From: JBMTVN01 sp046047235
GTDB taxonomy: Bacteria > Verrucomicrobiota > Verrucomicrobiia > Limisphaerales > JAHDYP01
Assembly: GCA_046047235.1 (NCBI GenBank)
Contig: JBJOII010000123.1
Location: forward strand, 1 to 12,408
Reading direction: 5' to 3'
Length of the DNA stretch: 12,408 nt
Made by a program: the position numbers and the translations under genes. How positions within the stretch are numbered: position 1 is the first letter of the stretch; the number at the start of each line of letters is the position of its first letter. Positions 1 to 7,426 of this stretch are shown one piece after another. The notes below the pieces were generated by a model, which saw only the letters and a program-made list of their open reading frames with translations, searched no databases and was not told where the DNA came from.

Positions 1-67
1 TCGCAGTGGGAGCAACCAGGATACCGGATATCGAAGATCGGACATCGCCCCGAGCGACCGAAGACCC
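1..67. repeat. Dispersed repeat block P, copy 1 (cut by window start)
   Basis: This block begins TCGCAGTGGGAG, passes through a 7-nt periodic GGATACC/GGATATC/GAAGATC tract, and ends CCCGAGCGACC-AAGACC. The same block, with about two more 7-nt units, recurs at 7256-7334. The unit-number difference suggests slippage within an otherwise conserved block. No coding potential is evident. Confidence 0.75.
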
Positions 68-73
68 GGGGTG

Positions 74-104
74 CGCTTCCCGCTTCCCGCTTTGCGCTCC
101 GCGC
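74..104. repeat. Degenerate heptamer tract (GCTTCCC-type)
   Basis: Consecutive 7-nt units read GCTTCCC, GCTTCCC, GCTTTGC, GCTCCGC. It is one of about ten heptamer tracts in the window, all outside genes. A 7-nt period is not a multiple of three, which argues against translation. Confidence 0.7.
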
Positions 105-112
105 CCATCAGA

Positions 113-274
113 CCCCTGCCGGTGTTTCCGAGTTTCCGTGTTTCAGAACATGAACCTGAGCACGCCTCAGCGCGCAGCGCTACCGCGCCATCGAAATCGG
201 GATCGCTATCGGGATCGGGATCGACCTCGCATCCAGCGCGTGTAGCCAGGAGACCGTAGAGAAAGCAGCGGCTC
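113..274. repeat. Composite intergenic repeat (blocks R, ATCG tract, Q), copy 1
   Basis: Three sub-blocks occur in order. Block R (about 113-172) has 8-nt periodic GTTTCCGA/GTTTCCGT/GTTTCAGA units and then ACCTGAGCAC. A 6-nt periodic ATCGNN tract fills 190-223. Block Q (221-274) has the core GCGCGTGTAGCCAG, then CCGTAGA and ends GGCTC. The same order is found at 11311-11452, and the parts are rearranged around block P at 7161-7488. Function is unknown. Confidence 0.75.
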
Positions 275-311
275 CGCCTTTCCGCCTCCGCCACGGCTAT
301 GGAGGACAGGC

Positions 312-376
312 ATCGCTCCGCCCTCTGCGCTTTGCGCTTACCCCTTACCCCCAAGCCCATCGAAATCGCTATCGCC
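312..376. repeat. Heptamer tract followed by ATCG hexamer tract
   Basis: Positions 321-355 read as 7-nt units CCCTCTG, CGCTTTG, CGCTTAC, CCCTTAC. Positions 359-376 are 6-nt units starting ATCG (ATCGAA, ATCGCT, ATCGCC). It has the same low-complexity style as the other islands. Confidence 0.65.
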
Positions 377-417
377 AACCATGCAACACTCTCCCCTCTC
401 CTCTCTACCCTCTCCTT

Positions 418-439
418 GCGGCGCGACACCGCGCGCCGC
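418..439. repeat. GC-rich perfect hairpin after a pyrimidine run
   Basis: GCGGCGCG (418-425) and CGCGCCGC (432-439) are perfect inverted repeats around a 6-nt loop. A CTCTCCCCTCTCCTCTC-type pyrimidine run precedes it. The same architecture with a different stem sequence occurs at 7531-7552, after a similar pyrimidine run and before an AGCGCT sequence. Confidence 0.6.
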
Positions 440-441
440 AC

Positions 442-480
442 CAGCGCTTCCCGCTTCCAGCTTGCCGCTTTGCGCTCTGC
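442..480. repeat. Degenerate heptamer tract (TTGCCGCT-type)
   Basis: Successive 7-nt units are CAGCGCT, TCCCGCT, TCCAGCT, TGCCGCT, TTGCGCT, CTGCTCC. It is related to the tracts at 74-104, 9375-9410 and 11450-11489. Confidence 0.7.
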
Positions 481-488
481 TCCCCACC

Positions 489-545
489 AGACCCCTGCCA
501 GAGTTTCGGTGTTTCAGTGTTTCAGAACACGGACCTGAGCACCTG
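489..545. repeat. Dispersed repeat block R, copy 2
   Basis: It starts AGACCCCTGCC as copy 1 does, then shows 8-nt periodic GTTTCGGT/GTTTCAGT/GTTTCAGA units, and ends ACACGGACCTGAGCACC. Related copies lie at 113-172, 7161-7204 and, more diverged, 11311-11340. Confidence 0.75.
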
Positions 546-572
546 CTCCTCTCGCGCCAAGCAACCCTCACC

Positions 573-627
573 TAGCTCCCAGCTTCCAGCTCCCAACTCC
601 TGCGCCCCGCCATTGCGCGGGCGCACC
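573..627. repeat. Heptamer tract and dispersed block S, copy 1
   Basis: Units AGCTCCC, AGCTTCC, AGCTCCC, AACTCCT form a heptamer tract. From 587 the sequence matches 7562-7602 at about 35 of 41 positions by eye, including 17 identical bases at the start. Both block S copies end roughly 70-100 nt upstream of a gene start (726 and 7673), so a role in the leader or promoter region is possible but unproven. Confidence 0.6.
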
Positions 628-725
628 CTCCGCGCCCCGCGCGATCCAAACGCGCGCAGCAATTCTCATTGCTACACCCCCCTCCTTACCGTTCCATCCC
701 TTCAATGGGCGCTACTGCCAGAGTG

Positions 726-2537
726 ATGGAACAAGCCAAGCCGGACCAGACCTTCCGGAAACCGGTAAGCGGACTGCAGCGGCAAATCATGCTACCGTCC
801 GGCATCCTCACGATCACTGCCCTCACGCTGCGGTTCGGTTTCTCACCTGCGGAACCTTACGCCCGCTGGATCGTCTGGACCCTGATCGCCTGCGCCAGCG
901 TCTATGGGCTGGATGTCCTGATGATGCTACGGAACACACTTCAACAGGGCCGACCCCTCCGTGCACGGGGCTACGAGTTCGCCCTGCTCGCCCTGTTCAC
1001 CACCACCCTTCTGCTGATCGCCTTCCGCCACCCTTTGATTGAAGACCTGCTCAGCATCCTGGACCTGCCTTCCCACGGACCGCTCGCCCTCGAAGCCTGC
1101 GAAGTCTTCCTCCTCGGCAACGTGGTCATCCGCGCCCTGCGCTACCAACAACGCCTCCTCGTCCAGAAAGTGCGCCCCGAATGGTTCCTGGTCGGCTCCT
1201 TCGCCGTACTCGTCCTCGTCGGTACTCTCGCCCTCCTCATGCCAAGGGCCTGTAGCACCGCGGGCAAACCCATCACACCAACCGAAGCCTTCTTTACCGC
1301 AACCAGTGCAGTGTGTGTCACCGGCCTGGTCGTGCGTGATCCCGGCACGGAATTCAGCACGCTAGGACAAAGCATCATCCTCGCACTGATCCAGGTCGGC
1401 GGCCTCGGCATCATGACCTTTGTCGCTTTCCTCGCTTTCACCTCCGCCTCACCGCTCCACCTCGCCAACTCGCTCGCACTGCGCAAACTGGTCAACACCG
1501 GCAGCCTCGCCGAACTCCGTCGTCACGTCCGTATCATCGTGTTGTTCACCCTGCTGGTTGAAACCTGCGGTGCAGCCCTGCTGTTTGTCTTCCTCCCCGC
1601 AGATACCGATCCCCTCGCTGCCCTGGGCTGGAGCGCATTCCACTCGATCTCCGCCTTCTGCAATGCTGGCTTCGCCCTGCAGTCTGATAGCCTGATATCC
1701 CTCCAGCACAACCATGGCATGCTGCTCACGTTCATGGGCCTGATCACGCTGGGCAGCCTCGGCTTCCTCGTGGTCACCGACCTCCTCGGGCTCCAGCTGT
1801 CCCGCCTGCCCGTCATCCGACGCATCCCAGCCATCCGACGATTCAACCAGCGCACCCGCGTCTATCGTCTACCGCTCCAGACACAACTGTCCGTTCTCAT
1901 CACTGTTGCACTCATCGTGCTCGGCACAGCCGGCTACTGGATTCTCCAGGCCACCCACGGACCCGCCGGACAACCTTTCACTGAATCCCTCTGGGCCGCC
2001 GCCTTTCAGTCGGTCACAACCCGCACGGCCGGCTTCAATTCGGTCGACATCGGCTCCCTCCAAACCACAACGCTCATGCTGCTCATGGCCCTCATGGTCG
2101 TGGGCGCCTGCCCTGTCTCCACCGGTGGCGGCATCAAAACCGTCACGTTCGGCGTGCTCGTCCTCTCGCTCAAAACGCTCCTCACCGGTCGCGACCGCGT
2201 GGAAATCCTCGGACGCGCCCTCCCCCAAAAGGTGGTCTTCGCTGCGCTGAGCGTCAGCCTGCTCTACCTGGCTGCCGCCGCTGCCGGCACGTTTGCCCTC
2301 GTTCTGTTCGACCCGCACATCCCACTACGCGACCAGTTGTTCGAGGCCATCTCCGCCCTCAGCACAGTCGGCCTGTCCACCGGAATCACCACCCAACTCA
2401 GCACCCCAAGCCAACTCACGCTCTGCGCGCTCATGTTTATCGGACGCGTCGGCCCTCTCTCCCTCGTGCTTTCGGTGTTCCAGTCCGAACCCAAAATCCG
2501 TTACCAATACCCCGAGGAAGACCTCGTCGTCGGTTAA
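726..2537 (+). CDS. TrkH/KtrB-type potassium uptake channel subunit
   Basis: This is the ion-conducting membrane subunit of a Ktr/Trk K+ uptake system. From the ATG at 726 it has 603 residues. All four selectivity-filter loops of the SKT superfamily can be read: TSAVCVTGL (about 193-201), FCNAGF (311-316), TAGFN (434-438) and STVGLSTG (546-553). Each carries its conserved glycine. Many hydrophobic helices fill the rest. The protein is longer than a typical KtrB or TrkH (about 450-490 residues). The surplus is an N-terminal region of about 150 residues with extra predicted helices, known in some larger TrkH-like proteins. The RCK regulator gene follows after 22 nt, so they form an operon. The start is uncertain: TTG 669 and ATG 705 are in frame and no Shine-Dalgarno sequence decides. 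KtrB is the more likely name because the partner is a single-RCK protein. Confidence 0.93.
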   Translation: MEQAKPDQTFRKPVSGLQRQIMLPSGILTITALTLRFGFSPAEPYARWIVWTLIACASVYGLDVLMMLRNTLQQGRPLRARGYEFALLALFTTTLLLIAFRHPLIEDLLSILDLPSHGPLALEACEVFLLGNVVIRALRYQQRLLVQKVRPEWFLVGSFAVLVLVGTLALLMPRACSTAGKPITPTEAFFTATSAVCVTGLVVRDPGTEFSTLGQSIILALIQVGGLGIMTFVAFLAFTSASPLHLANSLALRKLVNTGSLAELRRHVRIIVLFTLLVETCGAALLFVFLPADTDPLAALGWSAFHSISAFCNAGFALQSDSLISLQHNHGMLLTFMGLITLGSLGFLVVTDLLGLQLSRLPVIRRIPAIRRFNQRTRVYRLPLQTQLSVLITVALIVLGTAGYWILQATHGPAGQPFTESLWAAAFQSVTTRTAGFNSVDIGSLQTTTLMLLMALMVVGACPVSTGGGIKTVTFGVLVLSLKTLLTGRDRVEILGRALPQKVVFAALSVSLLYLAAAAAGTFALVLFDPHIPLRDQLFEAISALSTVGLSTGITTQLSTPSQLTLCALMFIGRVGPLSLVLSVFQSEPKIRYQYPEEDLVVG

Positions 2538-2559
2538 TAATCCACCACCCCCCTCCACT

Positions 2560-3240
2560 ATGAAATACGCCGTCATCGGCCTGGGCGACTTCGGTCGCGC
2601 CGTCGCCCTCGGCCTCGCCCGCGCCGGAAGTGAAGTCATCGCCATCGACCGCAACATGGACCGGCTCAACGCGGTCAAGGATGAGGTCACTCTCGCCGTC
2701 CGCCTCGACTCCACCCAGCGCGATGCCCTCGAATCCCAAGACATCGGATCCGTGGACGCCCTTGTCGCAGCCATCGGCGAAAACTTTGAATCACAGGTCC
2801 TTACGGTCGTCCATGCCAAGAACCTCAAGATCCCGCGCATCGTCGCCCGTGCCAGCAGCGAAGACCACCGCCGCGTGCTCGAGGCCATCGGCGCCAACGA
2901 GATCTTCTACCCCGAGGAGGAAGCCGCCCGCAATATCGTCCAGCGCCTCACTCTCTCCAACATCAAGAACTACTTCGAACTCGCCGAAGGCTTCAGCCTC
3001 GTCGAAGTCCAGACCCCAACCTCCGCAGTCGGCAAAACCCTCAAGGAACTCAACCTCCGCAACGAATTCCGTATCAACCTCGTCGCGGTCAAATCCTTCG
3101 AGACCGATGACGAAGGCAAACAGGTTCTCAAGCGCTTCGACCCCGTCCCCTCCCCGGACCAACAGCTCCAACAAGGGGATGTCCTCGCGCTGGTCGGCAG
3201 TGTCCTCGACCTCGCCAATTTCCTCGGCGATTCCGCTTAA
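2560..3240 (+). CDS. KtrA/TrkA-type RCK regulatory subunit of K+ uptake
   Basis: This cytoplasmic regulator forms a ring under the K+ channel and gates it by nucleotide binding. The protein has 226 residues, the usual size for single-RCK KtrA (about 220) and half that of the duplicated TrkA. An N-terminal Rossmann fold (TrkA_N) starts at the first residues with GLGDFG (7-12) and has the acidic residue ending strand 2 at D30 (in VIAIDRN), typical of NAD(H)/ATP-binding RCK domains. A TrkA_C (RCK_C) domain spans roughly residues 138-222, with the family-typical GKTLKELNLR segment and a final DVLALVG strand. The ATG at 2560 lies 22 nt after the channel stop and gives exactly the canonical N-terminus. 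An upstream open extension in the same frame is only a shadow of the channel gene. Function is inferred from domains plus partner. Confidence 0.93.
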   Translation: MKYAVIGLGDFGRAVALGLARAGSEVIAIDRNMDRLNAVKDEVTLAVRLDSTQRDALESQDIGSVDALVAAIGENFESQVLTVVHAKNLKIPRIVARASSEDHRRVLEAIGANEIFYPEEEAARNIVQRLTLSNIKNYFELAEGFSLVEVQTPTSAVGKTLKELNLRNEFRINLVAVKSFETDDEGKQVLKRFDPVPSPDQQLQQGDVLALVGSVLDLANFLGDSA

Positions 3241-3269
3241 GCAAACCAGCTCCGCCACTGGCGATGGCT

Positions 3270-3293
3270 TTGAGGCCGACCCAAGCCTGCCCC
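3270..3293. repeat. Direct repeat left of the toxin-antitoxin module
   Basis: It starts TTGAGGCCGACC, which is identical at 3938, and continues with 8 of 12 further matches (about 20 of 24 in all). The two copies flank the toxin-antitoxin pair and little else, about 668 bp apart. This is compatible with a cassette boundary or with an earlier local duplication. Confidence 0.5.
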
Positions 3294-3394
3294 ACGCTCA
3301 ACTGAAGGCGAGCGCAAACTCACATGCAAACGCATCCAGAAGTCATGCCATGCGGTCTTGCAAGTATACCCATCAGAGGCGATGGTTCGACGTC

Positions 3395-3640
3395 ATGAGT
3401 ATTGGTGCCGATAAAGTGGCCGAATTACTGTCCCTGCCTGAACGGGACCGGGCATTCCTCGCCCGCGAACTCATCGCCAGCCTTGACGACACCGTGGACA
3501 CCGACGCTGACGTGCAGTGGCACGAAGTCATTGACCGTCGCTCCCGGGAGATTGAGCACGCCAGCGTCAGTTGCCGTTCAGTGGAGCAGGTTGTCCACGA
3601 CATCCGCAGCAAGCTCCATGCGCGTCGTCAGTCATCCTGA
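3395..3640 (+). CDS. Type II antitoxin, putative addiction-module component (PF09720-like)
   Basis: An 81-residue protein resembling the 'putative addiction module component' (Unstab_antitox) family. These are small antitoxins that pair with ParE/RelE-type toxins. The recognisable part is the N-terminal helical segment LLSLPERDRAFLARELIASL, followed by an acidic DDTVDTDADVQW stretch and WHEVIDRRSREIE, matching the family's usual pattern of SLP-ER-LA--L--SLD then W--EI-RR--E. The toxin gene begins inside this gene's last codons (23-nt overlap), so the two are translationally coupled. The ATG at 3395 was chosen because it begins the family-like N-terminus; the much longer open frame upstream runs antisense-free through the KtrA gene in another frame and is not real. 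Such modules are usually autoregulated, but no operator was recognised. Confidence 0.85.
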   Translation: MSIGADKVAELLSLPERDRAFLARELIASLDDTVDTDADVQWHEVIDRRSREIEHASVSCRSVEQVVHDIRSKLHARRQSS

Positions 3641-3917
3641 AGCGGATGCGGAACTGGAAGCAGCCGCACTTTGGTATGAGGAGCGGCAGGCGGGCTTGGG
3701 CGACACTTTTCTGGACCAGTTCGAGTCCACGTTGCGTCGCATCGTTGCCAACCCGGAACGCTGGCGCCGAATCCAGGGCAACAATCGTAAACTCTCTTTC
3801 CACCGGTTTCCCTATGCCATCGTTTACAGCCACAAGGCCGACGTGCTGCACATCAAGGCCGTGATGCACCTGCACCGCCGTCCGTTTTACTGGTTGCCCC
3901 GCCAGGCCACGGATTAG
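3618..3917 (+). CDS. Type II toxin, RelE/ParE family
   Basis: A 99-residue basic protein of the RelE/ParE superfamily, the toxin partner of the overlapping antitoxin. Visible hallmarks are an N-terminal strand followed by helices AELEAAALWYEERQAGLG and FLDQFESTLRRIVANPERW, then the paired strands RKLSFHRFPYAIVYSH and DVLHIKAVMHLHRRPFYW. The RFPY-I-Y segment and the C-terminal H--R-P-YW ending are typical of the ParE-like clade that pairs with PF09720 antitoxins. Whether it cuts ribosome-bound mRNA (RelE-like) or poisons gyrase (ParE-like) cannot be told from sequence. It is full length with its terminal motif intact, so probably functional. The ATG at 3618 gives the canonical short N-terminus (MRVVSHPEADAELE). 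Confidence 0.9.
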   Translation: MRVVSHPEADAELEAAALWYEERQAGLGDTFLDQFESTLRRIVANPERWRRIQGNNRKLSFHRFPYAIVYSHKADVLHIKAVMHLHRRPFYWLPRQATD

Positions 3918-3937
3918 CCCCACCCCAGGCAATTACA

Positions 3938-3962
3938 TTGAGGCCGACCAAACCTTGACCCC
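3938..3962. repeat. Direct repeat right of the toxin-antitoxin module
   Basis: This is the partner of 3270-3293 and begins 20 nt after the toxin stop codon. The first 12 bases are identical and the remainder is partly diverged. No inverted repeats or integron core sites were recognised at either copy. Confidence 0.5.
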
Positions 3963-4014
3963 CTGCACCGTGCCTGCCTAAGTTCACGATGTCATCACCT
4001 CAAGATTGAAAGCT

Positions 4015-7000
4015 ATGGGCGGAAGTCTCGCGCCTCGGCGTTGGGCCTGCGGATTCGCATTGGCGGCCTCGTTGGTGGCAGGCACCCGTTTGCCGGGCAC
4101 AGCTCAAACGGTTCCAACCATTGACCCGGCATCGGTACGGCTGGACAACACAACGAACCTGACCTTCCAGTTTCAAGCCGATGACTTTGGCCCGGCCGGA
4201 TTCGTCATCGAACTGACTTCAGGGTCAGCTGCCAGCCCATCATGGTCCGATGCCAGTCCCGGAACCATAACGGCCCTCGCCCCAGGCCTCTTCCAAGCAA
4301 CCCTCCCCACCCCCGGCACCAGCCCGAGCTTCTACCGGATCCGGACCTCCAACCCGCCCCCACCCCAGCTCTTTATCAATGAGGTGATGAGCGACAACAC
4401 TTCGACACTCACCGACCAAGCCGGACTCTTCCATGATTGGATCGAGATCTATAACCCCGCCGATGTGGCCGTGGACCTGACCGACTTCGCCCTGACCGAT
4501 GACAGCCTCGCTCCCGGCAAATGGCGTTTCCCGACGGTCCTGATCCAACCACAGTCGTATCTGGTCGTCTTTGCCTCGGACTTGAATCTTGTCGACCCAA
4601 GCCAGCCCCTCCACACCAACTTCAAACTCGCCGCCGGCGGAGAACGCCTCCTGCTCAGTGACTCCGCACTGCAACTCATCGACGAATTCCAAATCCCCGC
4701 ACTCGCAGTCGATCAAGCAGTCGGACGCGTTCCTGATGGCTCAGGTTCGCTGCAGCTGCTCTCACAGGCAGACACCACTCCAGGAATGGCCAACCCTATC
4801 CTCACCACCGACCCCATCCTTCAGGCCCCCACTCTGCTGCCGGACGGCGGTTTCTTTGCCGACCCCGTCACGGTGGAGGTGGTGGCGGCCGAGCCCACTC
4901 ACACCATCCATTACACCGTGGACGGATCGGAGCCCTCCTCCCTCTCGCCTACGCTCGACGCTCCCCTAACGCTCTCCCAAACCACCGTCCTCCGTGTCCT
5001 CGCCCGCCATCCCCGAGGCCATCTCAGCGACCCGGTCTCCCGCACGTTTTTCATCGGAGTCGACCATCAGCTTCCCATTATCTCCCTCGCCACCTCACCC
5101 ACCAACATGGCGTTTCGTGATGGCTACCTCTACGGCATGGGCTCCAGCGTGCTCTCCAGCCAGGACCGCGTCCTCCAAAACTATCCCTACTCCGGTTCAA
5201 ACGCCTGGAAGGACCGGGAAGTCGAGGTCGCCCTGGAATTGTTCGAAACCAACCACATCACCGCCCTCCGCCAACAGGCCGGCATGAAGATCTTCGGCGG
5301 CTGGGGCTCGCGCGGTTACCCGCAAAAATCTCTCGCGCTGTTCGCCCGACGCATCTACGGCGACGGCAAGTTCAACCACCGGCTGTTCCCTGAGCAGAAC
5401 CTCAACGAGTTCGAGTCCTTTGTCCTGCGCAACTCCGGCAACGACAACCAAAGCACGCACCAAACCCCGCCACGACCGCCCATCACCGAGTTCGGAACCA
5501 CCCGCCCCTACGGCAGCTACTTCGTCAACGGCACGTTCACCCTCCTGCGTGACGCCTTCCTCCAACAACTCCTCGACGGCACCAGCCTCGATAGACAGGC
5601 CTATCGCCCCGCCGTGGTCTATATCAACGGCGACTACTGGGGCATCTACAATATCCGGGAAAAAACCTCTGCCGACTACGTCAGCGCCCATAACCACGTC
5701 GCACCCGACCAAATGGACCTCATCGAAGGCTACGGCAAGGTCAACGCCGGCAGCAGCACCACCTACACCGCCATGCGCAGCTACATCGCCAACCAGGACA
5801 TGGCCAACCCCGCCAACTACGCCTTCGTGCAGGAACACTACCTCGATATCGCCAACTTCATCGACTACCACCTCGCCGTCATCTATTTCCAAAACTTCGA
5901 CATCGGAAACATCAAATGCTGGCGCCCCTCCGCTCCCCGCGGCCGCTTCCGCTGGATCGTCTATGACCAGGACTACGGCTTCGGCCTTTGGCCGGCAGCA
6001 ATCTACGAGCCCGCCATGGCCCGGGACTACGGTGACTACCGGAACATGTTCGACTTCTATACCGCCGGTACAGGCACCAGCGTCAGCTGGCCCAACGGAG
6101 GCGGCAACACGCTCCTCCTCCGCCGTCTCCTCGATAATCCCGACTTCCGCAACCGCTTCATCCAACGCTGCGCCGATCTCCTCAACACCACCTTCCATCC
6201 CGATCGCGTCCAGCAAACGCTCGCCACCATGGCAGAAGTCATCCGCCCCGAAATCCCCGCTCACCTGGAGCGCTGGAACTGGACCAGCATCACCGCACGC
6301 GACTTCGGTTTACCCCATCAATCCGAGTTCGCACCCTTCACCCAGGATACCTGGGAGCAAAACCTCGCCGTCCTCTCAGACTTCGGCGCCACTCGACCCG
6401 ACAAACTGCGCCAGGATTGCATCGACCACTTCCAACTCACCGGCGACCTCGGCACCCTGCAACTAGAAGTCGATCCGCCGGGCGCCGGCCTCATCCAACT
6501 CAACTCGATCACCCCCACCAACCTTCCCTGGACCGGCACCTACTTCGTCGATGTCCCCAACTCACTCCAAGCCATCCCCACACCCGGTTACCGCTTCGTC
6601 AGCTGGTCGACACCCAACTCCACCTCCACCGCATTCACACTCAGCAATTCCATCCAGGCGAACACCACGAACACCTTCATCGCCCACTTCGAACCCGCAC
6701 CCGCAAATCCCACCACACCACCGGAACTCATCATCACGGAAATCCAATATCACCCGGCCGACAACGCCGACTCCGGCGACTGGATCACGCTCCATAACCC
6801 CGGCCCGAATCCAGTCCACCTCACCGGATGGATCTTCCGCGACAACGAAGACCACCACGCTTTCCTGCTGCCGGATACCACCCTCGAAGGCGGCAGCTCC
6901 CTCGTGCTCTGTGAAGAGGAAGACCGATTCAGAATCTATCACGACGCCGCACTCCCCGTCGCCGGCAGCTTTCAGTTCGGACTCAACAACTCCGGTGATA

Positions 7001-7161
7001 CACTCCGCCTTTATCGTCCCGACGGCACCCTCGCTCTCAGCATCACCTACGACGATGTCGCGCCCTGGCCGCCTGAAGCCGATGGCACCGGCCGCACGCT
7101 CCAGCTCATCGACCCCCAAGCCGATCCCACCCTCCCGCAATCCTGGACCGCTTCACCCTAA
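4015..7161 (+). CDS. Secreted CotH-family protein with two lamin-tail domains
   Basis: A large exported protein of 1048 residues. The N-terminus is a signal peptide: positive RR, hydrophobic WACGFALAASLVAGT, and likely cleavage near LPGTAQT. Domains in order are lamin-tail LTD (about 119-235, LFINEVMSDN and DWIEIYNPADV), a chitobiase/hexosaminidase C-terminal-like sandwich (about 270-348, HTIHYTVDGSEPSS), CotH (about 350-760), an InlB-type repeat-like domain (about 815-892, GYRFVSWSTPN), and a second LTD (about 903-1040, IITEIQYHPADN). CotH features include VVYINGDYWGIYNIREK (534-550), NIKCWR (632-637) and DQDYGFG (651-657), the last matching the family's metal/ATP-site D-D-GFG motif. CotH proteins are atypical kinases of secreted proteins; activity here is unproven. 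TTG 4006 in frame is an alternative start. The end is abrupt (SWTASP), without a recognisable PEP-CTERM or other sorting tail, exactly where a repeat island begins. Confidence 0.9.
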   Translation: MGGSLAPRRWACGFALAASLVAGTRLPGTAQTVPTIDPASVRLDNTTNLTFQFQADDFGPAGFVIELTSGSAASPSWSDASPGTITALAPGLFQATLPTPGTSPSFYRIRTSNPPPPQLFINEVMSDNTSTLTDQAGLFHDWIEIYNPADVAVDLTDFALTDDSLAPGKWRFPTVLIQPQSYLVVFASDLNLVDPSQPLHTNFKLAAGGERLLLSDSALQLIDEFQIPALAVDQAVGRVPDGSGSLQLLSQADTTPGMANPILTTDPILQAPTLLPDGGFFADPVTVEVVAAEPTHTIHYTVDGSEPSSLSPTLDAPLTLSQTTVLRVLARHPRGHLSDPVSRTFFIGVDHQLPIISLATSPTNMAFRDGYLYGMGSSVLSSQDRVLQNYPYSGSNAWKDREVEVALELFETNHITALRQQAGMKIFGGWGSRGYPQKSLALFARRIYGDGKFNHRLFPEQNLNEFESFVLRNSGNDNQSTHQTPPRPPITEFGTTRPYGSYFVNGTFTLLRDAFLQQLLDGTSLDRQAYRPAVVYINGDYWGIYNIREKTSADYVSAHNHVAPDQMDLIEGYGKVNAGSSTTYTAMRSYIANQDMANPANYAFVQEHYLDIANFIDYHLAVIYFQNFDIGNIKCWRPSAPRGRFRWIVYDQDYGFGLWPAAIYEPAMARDYGDYRNMFDFYTAGTGTSVSWPNGGGNTLLLRRLLDNPDFRNRFIQRCADLLNTTFHPDRVQQTLATMAEVIRPEIPAHLERWNWTSITARDFGLPHQSEFAPFTQDTWEQNLAVLSDFGATRPDKLRQDCIDHFQLTGDLGTLQLEVDPPGAGLIQLNSITPTNLPWTGTYFVDVPNSLQAIPTPGYRFVSWSTPNSTSTAFTLSNSIQANTTNTFIAHFEPAPANPTTPPELIITEIQYHPADNADSGDWITLHNPGPNPVHLTGWIFRDNEDHHAFLLPDTTLEGGSSLVLCEEEDRFRIYHDAALPVAGSFQFGLNNSGDTLRLYRPDGTLALSITYDDVAPWPPEADGTGRTLQLIDPQADPTLPQSWTASP

Positions 7162-7250
7162 CCCTGCCGGAGTTTCGGTGTTTCGGAACACGGACCTGAC
7201 GACCCAGCCAAGCGCCATCGAAATCGAAATCCGGATGGGGATCGAAAACT
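7161..7250. repeat. Dispersed repeat block R, copy 3, with ATCG tract
   Basis: ACCCTGCCGGAG starts at the last base of the preceding stop codon. It is followed by the 8-nt periodic GTTTCGGT/GTTTCGGA units, ACACGGACCTGA, and a degraded ATCGAA/ATCGAAATC hexamer tract (7217-7244). It resembles the copies at 113-172 and 489-545. Confidence 0.75.
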
Positions 7251-7255
7251 GAAGC

Positions 7256-7334
7256 TCGCAGTGGGAGGAACTCGGATACCGGATACCGGATACCGGATAT
7301 CGAAGATCGGATATCGTCCCGAGCGACCCAAGAC
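7256..7334. repeat. Dispersed repeat block P, copy 2
   Basis: TCGCAGTGGGAGGAAC is followed by clear 7-nt tandem units: GGATACC three times, GGATATC, GAAGATC, GGATATC. The block ends CCCGAGCGACC-AAGACC. It matches 1-67 but has about two more units. Confidence 0.8.
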
Positions 7335-7340
7335 CTCCGC

Positions 7341-7390
7341 GCTTCCGCCCTCAGCCCTCAGCGCTATGCGCTTTGCGCTTTGGGCCCTCC
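7341..7390. repeat. Degenerate heptamer tract (CGCTTTG-type)
   Basis: Successive 7-nt units are GCTTCCG, CCCTCAG, CCCTCAG, CGCTATG, CGCTTTG, CGCTTTG, GGCCCTC. Two pairs of adjacent units are perfect duplicates. Confidence 0.75.
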
Positions 7391-7426
7391 TGTTCAATAC
7401 CCAGTCATTGCACCCAAACCAGCGCC

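Larger units (their letters stand above)
275..668. other. Gene-free repeat island
   Basis: No convincing gene is present. Open frames on both strands are short, overlap each other, and encode arginine/proline/serine-rich low-complexity protein. The stretch holds heptamer tracts (312-355, 442-480, 573-600), a short ATCG tract (359-376), a pyrimidine-rich run (388-417), a GC hairpin (418-439), a block R copy (489-545) and a block S copy (587-627), each listed separately. The promoter of the potassium operon should lie near its right end, but no clear -35/-10 pair was recognised. Confidence 0.7.

Noticed and set aside
6..571. Several overlapping short open frames in the first repeat island, both strands
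   Set aside because: They are low-complexity Arg/Pro/Ser-rich, run through tandem repeats whose 7-nt period breaks any reading frame, and have no ribosome binding site.
600..725. c-di-AMP (ydaO-type) riboswitch before the potassium operon
   Set aside because: No ydaO core motifs were recognisable; the stretch is GC-rich repeat-derived sequence.
1869..2318. Minus-strand open frame inside the potassium channel gene
   Set aside because: Composition is Gly/Glu-rich without motifs and it is antisense to selectivity-filter loop sequence; a codon-bias artefact.
2630..3394. In-frame upstream extension of the antitoxin through the regulator gene
   Set aside because: The sequence is Ser/Pro/Arg-rich shadow protein of the regulator; the family-like N-terminus begins at ATG 3395.
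3270..3962. Integron attC sites around the toxin-antitoxin module
   Set aside because: The flanking repeats are direct and lack the inverted core-site pattern with terminal AAC/GTT that defines attC.
5197..6264. Long minus-strand open frame (355 codons) across the CotH gene
   Set aside because: It is a shadow of the strongly C-ending codons of the real gene; the product is repetitive V/G/D/E-rich with no domain, and it lies fully inside a well-supported + gene.
7256..7320. Possible CRISPR array or direct repeat array
   Set aside because: Units are 7 nt, contiguous and without unique spacers, so this is a tandem repeat and not a CRISPR.
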